Assembly (NCBI GenBank): GCA_002286855.1
Contig: NRSV01000065.1
Location: forward strand, 62,001 to 126,000
DNA: 64,000 nucleotides
Reading direction: 5' to 3'
DNA from: Bipolaris cookei
Lineage: Eukaryota; Ascomycota; Dothideomycetes; Pleosporales; Pleosporaceae
In this document: positions 55,287 through 64,000 of the stretch, in pieces
Layout of the letters: each line of letters opens with the position of its first letter
How positions within the stretch are numbered: the stretch's first letter is position 1
The notes under the pieces: model-generated
What the model was told of the DNA's origin: nothing
Database searches by the model: none
What the model saw: the letters and a program-made list of their open reading frames with translations, nothing else
Made by a program: the position numbers and the translations under genes

Positions 55287-58019
55287 GAAACAACACAATA
55301 CCCTCATACTCTTCTTCACCATTGTTTATTCTTCTTTCTTTTTGAATATTCTACCTTGTCATGTCTTTTTATATTTGCTCACTTAGCGTGTTTTTCTTAC
55401 GATCGGATGGGACTGGGGTTCGGCTGAATCGCACGGAGGACACTTGATCTTCCTTAAGAGGCGATTACCACACTCTCCTTTTTTGTTCTTTTGGCGTTCT
55501 ATCATAAACGGGACGAACAATATCTAAAAGGCAATGGGGGACGGGTGGAACATTTCGGGATATCTTCTAGTTAACACGCACTTTTTGTATCTTCATGTTA
55601 TTCTCTAAGCAAGAAAGCATTATTTGTTCCTACATCTTTTTTGGTGTTCCCAAGGCGCGCGATATTGAAGACCCTTGTGTCGCTCGTCTTCTTTCTTTTT
55701 TCCTACTTTGCTTTACGAAGCGCCCGTGTTTCGGGTTGATGGATAGGCCTGTCCATGTCATCATTACGGTCTTAAGCTGGATAACAATATATATAGAGTA
55801 CCTATATGATGATAAATGCTCGATTCATTAAATTCAAACAACCCACATCCACACACTTGTGTACATAATTACCCACAAATCACTACTTCTTGGTTATGAC
55901 GTAGTGTCTAGAATTAAACATTTATGTATATCCCACATCTGACCCTGATACACAGCGCACGAATGTCTTTAGGAGTCCTTTCCCCCCCAACTTTCCGATA
56001 TCAGGGTTGTTAGCCTCACAATCGACTACATCATTACCCCCACGCGCTCATCTTCAGCCATGTCCACATGACCCCTAGCTTTACCCTCAGACCCAATCCG
56101 GCCACAGTTCAGCCACAATTCAGCCATGATCTAGCCCTTTTTTCCACATGTCCCCCCAGAAACCCTATTAGGAATGAGATCCCGCTAAAATGACATTCAT
56201 CCCCCAGACACATACATCCCCACGTCCTATCCCTACACTCTTCCACATCAAGTCGCCGGACCCCACAAGCAATACCCATGCAAGTCGCAAAAGTAGGTCT
56301 AACCTAATACCTGCACATCTAAAATACGAAAATGTAGAGTTTGGGCACGTTAATTCCCCCCCCCCCTTCCCCTACTTGCCTAGACTAAAATAAAAATTAG
56401 GACCACTGAATTTCTATACTACTACATTCCTTCCCACCAACATTTCCAACTACTAATACACTCCTACACGACCCCGAAGTGCATATACTTCCTCTCTATA
56501 CACTCCAGGATACCCTCATCATGTCCAAAACACCAAGATACGAACCTACGTCAAGTGAGATAGCAGCTGAATTTTTTTTAAAAAAAAATAAAAAGATTCG
56601 CAGGTATGGGATTGGTTGAATATGGTAAAGTATCTACGCGGAAGAGAAAATCGCAATTTATCTTCATATTTGTTGGCACAGCAAAGGCCTTAATTGAGTC
56701 AAACAACTCCAGCTACATAAAACACTAAAATGAAGACTTGACTGATTCAACTAGCTACTGGGCTATTGACATAGCTATATACTCAGCAGTTGCAGCCTTG
56801 CCTGCTACTGCTGATATGTATTCCCCTGCTGAGCCACGTATGCCCTTGCTTACATTTGTATGCCCGTAGCATGACCGAGGTAAGACTGGTATCGTCAGCT
56901 CGACTCCAATATATGTCCCAACAATAGTTTAATCGTGTGGTACTATACGATTGTACTCAGACAAGTCTGGAAACCGTGTGCCTAGTATGTTTACCTGATG
57001 CTCTATATAATTGGGACTCTAAAATGTAGCATTTTAGAGTAGTGGAAGGAAAGAAATCCGGTATTTGGAGTCGGAATTTTAGAAGAAGAAAAAAAAGGGG
57101 AAGGGGGGGGGGGGAATGGTCGAGATATAAATCCTATAAGACTTCTGGGACAAAGAGCTGTTGATGGAAGAAAATCGTATTATGGGTCTACGGGGTACGT
57201 TCTTGACCATCTTGGTAAGGTTTCTGTCAAGTTGAGAGGTCTTGAGTGGTTATGTTATTTGTTTGCAAGGTTGGCATACCTGAAATGAAAAAAAAAGAGA
57301 GAGAGAGAAGGGTGATATCTACAGTCTTAATAGACTGGTTGTGTTGATATCAATATGCGTAGGAAGTCGGAAAGGGAAATAGTTAACCTAGTTAGCATAT
57401 TGTTCAAACAGAAATAAATCCCATAGCTGAGGGGAAAAAAACTGTGAGTCTTAACCTACATATACACGAGACAGTTACTAAGCTGAATGCAATTCTTTTC
57501 TGAGAAGCACCAAGTTGGTATGCTAGATGCAAATTGGATATAAATCATGAAAAGAATACATACACAGTACAAACTCAAACTTTCTACTTCCTAGAATCTA
57601 GATATCCGTCTCAGGGAAGGAGTTCAAACCACCTCAAGGTAAGAGAGCAAGATACAAAACACACTCATCATGCTCGGTTCAATCAGTTTTCTATTCTCTC
57701 TACCAAATGCTCAAAAAGAAGTCGCCCCTATCATCATACCCGCCACTGCATCTGCTTGCCTTCCTAGCCACTGCCAAGTAAACACTCAACATCTCGCTCA
57801 TTCCTGACACCGCTTACTCGTACATGGCTCAAGTCCTCCGCGAGAGGCCGCTCATTGAAGATCTCGTCCATGCACACCAGGAATCTGTCCGACGATGTCC
57901 GTGACGCAGAGCAAACACGCCATGTCAATTCCAAGTACCCTCTTAGCATCTCCTTGGGCAGGGTAAATGAAACAGGCAGACCAGAAACGTAGATGCAGGA
58001 TTGGGGACCCAAGAAATAT
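55287..58019. other. AT-rich gene-poor region with homopolymer tracts
   Basis: These 2.7 kb carry no recognised gene. Features are a poly-C tract at about 56,352-56,364, a poly-G tract at about 57,102-57,113, several A-runs and an inverted repeat at 57016-57040. The left end holds the 3' UTR of the small gene, the right end that of the NEDD8 gene. Confidence 0.45.
57016..57040. repeat. Perfect inverted repeat, 11-bp arms, 3-nt loop
   Basis: The arms ACTCTAAAATG and CATTTTAGAGT are separated by TAG. It can form a tight hairpin in RNA or be a binding site for a dimeric protein. It lies in a gene-free region, about 1 kb past the NEDD8 stop. Confidence 0.75.
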
Positions 58020-58528
58020 TTAGTATCCGCCACGAAGCGCAAGCACCAAGTGCAACGTCGCACCGCCCTCGAGCTGGTAGTCTGCTGCTGTTTTGTCGTC
58101 GCTCCTGAAAGATTTCATTAGCTTCATCTATTCACATCCAGCTTACTTGTGGGAAAACAGGTAGCGGTTTGGTGGGGACAAGAAGTGCTGAAACACACAT
58201 TTGCTTTCCGCCGTAAATCAGACGCTGTTGGGCAGGTGGAATGCCCTCCTTTTCTTCCACACGCTCCTTTATCCTTGAGACCTATGCGTTCCGTCAGCTT
58301 CTTTTCCTCTACAAGCTGTTTTGGACCTCCTAGTGCCAGCATTCCAACATAGGTATTGTTTCTCAGCAGCGCAGGTCGGTCGACGGATTGCGTACCTTGT
58401 AGTCCGCCTCGATGTCGAGTTCAATCTCCTTGCCCGTGAGTGTTCGTACTCTACCGCTTCTGTCAGTCCTGCTTATTTCCGCTCATATTTCACTTTTCCG
58501 CTGCGCCCATAACCTACTTGATCTGCAT
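58020..58528 (-). CDS. rub1: NEDD8/Rub1 ubiquitin-like modifier
   Basis: Four short exons, 58528-58518, 58450-58396, 58281-58199 and 58104-58020, with introns of 67, 114 and 94 nt, give exactly 77 residues. Rebuilt blocks are [56 protein letters not shown] and [17 protein letters not shown]. Ala72 (ubiquitin numbering; the A of LALRGG) and the [17 protein letters not shown] block distinguish NEDD8 from ubiquitin, which has Arg72. The single residue after the di-glycine must be removed by a C-terminal hydrolase before conjugation to cullins, which activates SCF-type ubiquitin ligases. No single frame covers more than part of the gene, so it is easily missed. Confidence 0.93.
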
Positions 58529-61500
58529 TTTGTCTGTCCGTCTTTGCCGCGCGCCTCAATGACGTTGATGTCTGGATATATGTGCAGCACGTTTGCTAGC
58601 CTTTGCGCTTTGGATGATTTGCGTTCCAAAGGTCCGGAATACACGATGATTTTCGCAGTCGGGGTGAGAATGAGAAGTGCAGATGCTACAGGCAGCAGCG
58701 TAAGTGACTGTTGTTTGCGGTGACGCCAAACTGTCAGGCTGCACCTACCGCATCACGGACCACTGATGGTGGGGTCGAGTGCGCCACGAGGCGGGGCAGA
58801 GATGTGGCTGGTGGTGGGGACTAACCCAACGCAGAGGGGTACGGCAACATGTGTGATGCAGGGACTCAATGTGTAGCGTGTATACAGATCTCCAGCATGG
58901 ATACAGGCATATGGACAGACATTGTCAATATGTAGTTTGGCAGTTGTTCACTTGAAGTTTCGTAAACCATGTATGTTCTCATAGAACTTGACCCATGACT
59001 AACGACTATCAAATTCACATGACTTTCTCTAACCCTTCCTTCAGCTTACCCAATATGTCTATTCTGATAGCAATGATTACTCAATACTTCTTCCTGCTTG
59101 ATGATCATTCAATCCTTCCCTTGGCCTCCCTACCAAGAGATGTTGCCACCCGTATGCAAAATAGGAAAAAAAAGCAAACAACGGAAGCCTATATTCCAGA
59201 TCAGCTACTCCACTCCAACCCTGTAATCCAACGACAGCTTAAAGTGTTCCTTCCACAAATACACCCCCTGCTACACCAATCCAGTCAGCTCCCCCACTCC
59301 CTTACGTTTCAGCTCTGCACAGCGCAACCACTAGGTCCACCCATCTCTCACGATCAGACACCGTAAAAACGCACCTAGTCCCTGTCCCCTACCCTTGGCA
59401 AAGGGAAGACGCGGGTAGACGCAAGCACTTCTCCACCATCTCGCTACATATGAACCCTTCACCGCCCCCTCCCTCCCTTCTTGCCCCACTCCATCTGAGC
59501 ACAGGGAAAAGCAAAAACAACAAAAAAAGAAAAGTAAAACAGTGATTACTATTTCCGTATTCACCGCTTCCCATGTACCCAATTAATGTAGCCGTATGCA
59601 ATGTCAAGCCCCTATTATACACGCTTGAACAGACACTGCTAGATCCAAACTGTCAATGTACCAATCGATCCTTCACCGCATCGCAGGTATGAAGGCGACA
59701 GAGAGAGATAGACCCTGGTATATACACAGACGTCTCGGTTATGTCCACGCCATATATCTGTTACTTTGTTTGTTACCGGTGAAGGGACAGCGGGCTAGTA
59801 CCAGGCTCGATTGGAGATAAAAGCATCGTACGAGCAAAAGCCAAGAGGCGTAGTCGTTTCCAAATGGTACGACCGTTACTCCACCAGGAAAAAGAAAGCA
59901 AGAAGGAGAAAAATGAAGGAAAGCACGATAACGATGCTGCTATATCAAGGTAATAGCCGTCCGCCACACAGCTTTAGGGCGGGGGGAAGGGGGTCTCGTA
60001 CCAAACTCTGGCATCCTTGGTACCCAAGTGCAAGCTGAAGCGCTGATCTTCTCACATCTGCTGATTTTGACTTTCTTCTTTCTTCGGTCAACAGGACATA
60101 TTCATCGTAACACTTTGTAGTCATGAAAATGTCTCGGATAGACTTGCATCCGGATCTAAAGAGTTTATACCCTTGGGAGGTTTCTATCAACCCAGTGTCG
60201 CCACACATAGCCAAGCTGCCTACCTGTCGCCCAATCAAGGTGCTTACTCTCCTTTGCACTAAAATGCTCAAACTCTGTCCCCCTTCCTCTCTCCCTCCCT
60301 TACCCACTAACCCGTGGCGTGCAGGCCAAAAAAGTAAGAAGGCATAAAAAGAGAATAAGTATGTCAAAGAAGTATTAAGCATATGCACAACTTCCAGGGA
60401 ACCAAAGCAGAAAAATCTCCGAGTTACAGCCCCACATATTTTTTGCGTGGCCAACAAACTAGGTCAAGTGCAAAAAAAAAGACCGGAAGAGAAAGAGAAA
60501 GAGAGATGGATATAGCGAAGGGGGCAAGCCGGTATACCCCAATGTTAAACCGGAAAAAGAATAGAATAAAGCGAACAGAAAAGGGTCGACATGCAGATGC
60601 TTGCCTATCTAGGAAGAATAGATTCTACAAGGATCTAGGGGGGTATATGTGAACAATCTGAGTGATAGCGAGGCGGGAATAAAAAAAAGGGAGAAATAGA
60701 GGTTGCTTGAGACAGGGAGGGTTTGACAAGGCTGCTTGCACAGTGAGGAACATGGGATAAAACCAACTTGCTTTGACCACATGTCGCCATTACCGTTCGC
60801 ATTGCCGTTGGTTGTCGTTGCCTCGATGCGAACTGCCCCATAGCAATATATGAAAAATAGGGGAAATGGCAGTTGGAGATGTTGATGAGTGATACATTCC
60901 GCATACCACAGTTGACAATGCTCGCAATGTATAAGTTAACGGACAAATTGCGCCGACCGAATAAGTACGCTCCTTCCCGTCGGCAAGGCGCAACATGTTC
61001 GTGCACCGATAAGATTAGAAAACCGACAAGTGTCAGAGATAGAAAAATGTCGCCATTCAAGAATGAATCTGAGAAACCAGGAGCTAGGATGTAAACAAAA
61101 TGTCCCGATACGAGGGCAAAAATGTGCTTTAGAATCGTATGTTTCGTCCAAATCGCCTGCTAAAACTAGAGCCGATGGGGCCTTAGTTCAAAATGTGCAA
61201 CAGCACCAGCAGCACCAGACAGGGTGGGCTTGACCCCACAAGCCAGCAGCCGAGGGTGCGGGATAGGATTGTTAGAAGAGAAAGAGAACATTGAAGGGTA
61301 GATGTTATAGTACAAGGATGTTACTCCGGAGCCGACCGCAGCGCAATGGAAGCGCGATAAAATCGTAAGATTGATGCCCAAACAGGAAAAGATGACGACG
61401 TCTTTTTTGGGGGAGGGAGCGAAAGGTCGGCGTTTAACGGCTATGACCCAATTGTATTTGACGCGCGACCGAGAAAAACGCCGTACGCATAAATTCCATG

Positions 61501-62543
61501 TGTAGTAGTCGAGTCCCAAATACACGTGAGCTACCGCCTACCAGACTGACGAAGTAGTATGTAGTAAGCTGAGTAACGCGGGGAATATCTTCAGAAAAAA
61601 CAGAGACCAACTGAAAAAAAATACGAGATAAACAAGGGCTGACACACAAAGCAGCCCATTTTTACGTATACATTTGATTTCGTCCCTTTCCTAGTAGACA
61701 AAGCATACGGTCGCATGCTCCGTGACATGCGGGGTCGTAAGCTGGCATAAAAACAAGACTCGAGGCGCAGCAACCGCTGACGGGGGCCCATATTTTTTTC
61801 CCTTTGAGAGAAGAAGGTACAGTCGGGAGGCGGGGAGGCGAACGTGCAGAAATGCTGCATGGCCCAACCCGTCTCATGGCCAGCAGATCCGCCGCCCGGC
61901 AATTGAGCCTTTTGCCGTTGCATCGCAAGCTTGTTGAAGGGTCATACCAAGGCCTGACCGGTATTGATGCGTTGCGATAAAACGCCAGTTATTACCAGCA
62001 TACGATTGGCAAAAAGAAAATCAGATCAGAGCGCCCTGCGGGATCGGAGCGATGCTCGAAACAGACGTACTAACCACGTCTTCGGTATCTACCTCGGATT
62101 CGCGAATCCCCCAATCATCTAGAATTTTCTGGAGTAAAATTGCGACGAATCTGGGTAGTCGTGGGAACGATATTGCAACGCAATTTCACAGCAGCTGAGA
62201 TAAGTCGTTCCTTGGTGGGGGTCGGGGCCCGTGCACTAAGATTTCGAGATGAAAGGAAAACCCGGATTCTGAGAGTCTGTGGAGTCGACCTCATTTCGCT
62301 AGCAAATGATACCAACTTGGCAAGAGACTGAGAAAGGAAAAAAAGCCTCGCGCCAAACATCCCTGCAGTGGATCTGGTGTGATTATCATTAATGCGACGC
62401 AGATTCCTGTTCTTTCCCTCGCACTCGTATTCCCCATGAACGCTTTGCGACCAGGGTGGTGTGCTTCTCGAAGGGCCGATAAAGATTCCTGATAGTAACC
62501 AATCCGGACTCAAATGGCAATGCTGCTGAAACCATTTCCCAAT
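58529..62543. other. 4 kb without recognised genes
   Basis: Both strands were read for domain-like frames and splice chains; nothing convincing was found. The longest frame (170 codons, minus strand, ending 59,945) has no family character. The left end carries the NEDD8 promoter. The rest may be a very long 3' region of the gene at 62,544 or contain non-coding RNA. Purine-rich runs occur near 60,465-60,510. Confidence 0.4.
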
Positions 62544-63965
62544 CTAATGGTCCCCAGCCTCCCGTTTGGGTGATTGCATATATCCGCGATCCCAATGTTG
62601 TTGTTGATGTGTTCCATATTTTTGGGTTTCAGGTTGAACAGCCGTAGAGGTTGGCGCGTAGCTTGGCTGATTGTGTCCTGGTTGTTCACTTCTTTGAGAC
62701 GAGGCTGTGTACACCTGGTCTGCATTATGGTGTCCTTTGCCATCTGTGTCTCTTGCTTCTTCTGCCATGTCGCCTTGCCGCACGATCGTCTCGTGTGCAA
62801 GGCCGGAGATAGTGCCTCTACGACTCAACGAACCGCTGGGGCCGTCCGGCGCCCGCGTGGATGCATCAGATCGGTTTCGAGCGTGTCCTCGCCGACCTGG
62901 TGTCGATGTCGAAGACGACGATTTGTGCGAGAAAGAAGGTGATGCATTAGATCCTGGCGCCGATGTAGGATGTGGCGCTGGTTGGTGTGGGCCTTGAGCC
63001 TTGCGCTTTTTTGGGGAGCTGGTGTACTCTAGGTCAGACGCATGCGACGCTGCACGTTGCCGTGACTGGTGAACAGGCGAAGTTTTGTATTTACCTGAAG
63101 GCGTAGCTGGCGGGTTCCCACTCGAATTCTTTTCTTGTGAAGACGAGGATGGGGGAACCCAGTGGTGGAAATATATTGAGGGGGATGATTGGTCCTGCTG
63201 TTGCGTCTGTGTCTGTTGTAGTTGTTGTACTCCAGCTGGTGTTGCAGGCGGCTGTTGTATAGTCATTTCGTTAGTCGTTAACCGCGGAAGTTGTGACGGT
63301 GGTAAGGATCGTGGTGCTGATGTAGGGGGGCCACCGAGGCCGGCTTGTGCAGCTCTTGCACGTGGTGAGAGCTGTCCTCCAGTATATACTGGATTCGAGA
63401 GTGATGCTTGTTGATTCTGCGTAGGCAGCGGTTGTCCAGGTAGAACTGCCGTTGGGGGAACTATCGCTTGTGCGGCTTGCACTTGGCCAGCATACGCTGT
63501 CGACTGTGGTTGTCCGATCATCCTTGGGTCTCGTCGGAGATCTGGAGAAAGTTGTGGTTGCGCCTGAACCTGTGCTTGTTGGTGGGCAGCTTGAACTTGT
63601 GAAGTGTACTGTTGTATCCATTCGGCACTGATATTTGCAAGGCTGCCTCCACCAATGCCGGCGAATATTATAGGTACCAGATGAGGCGGTACTCCGCCTT
63701 GCATAGATTCTCTAAGCATTGACTGCTCGACCTTTCGTTGCTCAAGCCGTAAAGTTTCCTGCCTGGTCTTCTCCTCCTCTTGCTTGCGTCTCTCCTCTTC
63801 AGCTTTGGTCGCCAACCAGTTCTTCATTCCATCTTCGGCACCTTGCCACTGAGAAGGAGCCGGAGGTAATTGACCCAGTGAGGAAGATATTGATGGAGGT
63901 CCTCGCGCCGGATCTGGCAGCGTCATTGCCGAGGGAGGAGGCAACCCTCGGTGAGGCGTGCTCAT
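62544..63965 (-). CDS. Low-complexity, probably nuclear regulatory protein with optional intron
   Basis: An open frame of 473 residues starts at MSTPHRGLPPPSAMTLP. About residues 40-85 are strongly charged and predicted coiled coil (WLATKAEEERRKQEEEKTRQ onward), followed by a hydrophobic block VPPHLVPIIFAGIGGG that looks conserved. The remainder is Gln/Pro/Ser-rich and disordered, with a basic nuclear-signal-like SSPKKRKAQ. This layout is seen in fungal transcription co-regulators; I recall similar uncharacterised ascomycete proteins but cannot name one safely. Inside lies a 66-nt segment (63029-63094) with donor GTAAAT, a CTGAC branch site and acceptor CTAG. Its removal keeps the frame, so both a 473- and a 451-residue product are possible. 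The promoter is at or beyond the window end. Confidence 0.7.
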   Translation of the reverse strand: MSTPHRGLPPPSAMTLPDPARGPPSISSSLGQLPPAPSQWQGAEDGMKNWLATKAEEERRKQEEEKTRQETLRLEQRKVEQSMLRESMQGGVPPHLVPIIFAGIGGGSLANISAEWIQQYTSQVQAAHQQAQVQAQPQLSPDLRRDPRMIGQPQSTAYAGQVQAAQAIVPPTAVLPGQPLPTQNQQASLSNPVYTGGQLSPRARAAQAGLGGPPTSAPRSLPPSQLPRLTTNEMTIQQPPATPAGVQQLQQTQTQQQDQSSPSIYFHHWVPPSSSSQEKNSSGNPPATPSGKYKTSPVHQSRQRAASHASDLEYTSSPKKRKAQGPHQPAPHPTSAPGSNASPSFSHKSSSSTSTPGRRGHARNRSDASTRAPDGPSGSLSRRGTISGLAHETIVRQGDMAEEARDTDGKGHHNADQVYTASSQRSEQPGHNQPSYAPTSTAVQPETQKYGTHQQQHWDRGYMQSPKREAGDH

Positions 63966-64000
63966 CGTGTGAGAAGAATTGGCAGACTGTGAGAGAGGTG

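Noticed and set aside
59945..60457. 170-codon minus-strand frame
   Set aside because: Longest frame in the 4 kb gap but without family features, splice support or codon character.
1..64000. tRNA or rRNA genes and CRISPR arrays
   Set aside because: No clover-leaf-like sequence with a GTTC-A/G-A box was recognised by eye, no rRNA motif, and no regularly spaced repeats of CRISPR type, which would not be expected in a fungal nucleus.

Overview
The window is a 64 kb piece of a filamentous ascomycete nuclear genome. The reasons are genes interrupted by short spliceosomal introns (mostly 44-70 nt, with GTAAGT- or GTATGT-like donors, CTAAC or CTGAC branch sites and CAG/TAG acceptors), two Zn2Cys6 transcription factors, a Clr5-ankyrin protein, a fungal acetate kinase and decayed LINE and hAT copies. 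Gene style and protein resemblances make me think of Dothideomycetes (Pleosporales), but that is inference from memory. Gene models were assembled by hand by joining open frames at splice sites, so exon limits are predictions.

Layout. 1-3.3 kb: a RING-finger protein (3' end outside the window) divergent from a Nudix hydrolase. 3.5-11.3 kb: a metabolic-looking accessory block with two divergent Zn2Cys6 regulators, an acyltransferase of the isopenicillin-N family (peptidase C45) and, head to head with it, a NodB-fold polysaccharide deacetylase-like enzyme containing an 11-nt microexon. 12.2-16.2 kb: a cysteine-rich secreted protein, a GNAT acetyltransferase and an intron-rich isochorismatase-like gene with a break in its reading frame. 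16.2-25.5 kb: a large Cid1-type terminal nucleotidyltransferase behind a long GC-rich leader, then acetate kinase with two copies of a CRE-like 12-mer upstream.

25.5-34.4 kb is a dynamic pocket: five perfect copies of an 11-bp palindrome, a 1186-residue Clr5-ankyrin repeat protein, a frameshifted Tad-like LINE fragment and an 860-bp hAT remnant whose ends carry AAACGG motifs. 34.4-51.7 kb is dense housekeeping: AIF2/FSP1-like oxidoreductase, FHIP, succinate/fumarate carrier, twinfilin, Utp16-like protein, a mitochondrial-looking Sel1/TPR protein, a second isochorismatase-family hydrolase, ETF beta, an equilibrative nucleoside transporter and Iwr1.

51.7-64 kb is sparse: simple repeats, a small 71-residue ORF with a spliced leader, and a four-exon NEDD8/Rub1 gene whose longest exon is only 85 nt. 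It ends with a low-complexity, probably nuclear, protein containing an optional in-frame intron.

The closest thing to a new system is the 3.5-11.3 kb block (two regulators, C45 amidohydrolase/acyltransferase, NodB deacetylase), which could be a small amide- or N-acyl-processing pathway. The Clr5-ankyrin gene with its upstream palindrome array is the second candidate. Both ideas rest on context and need comparative data.
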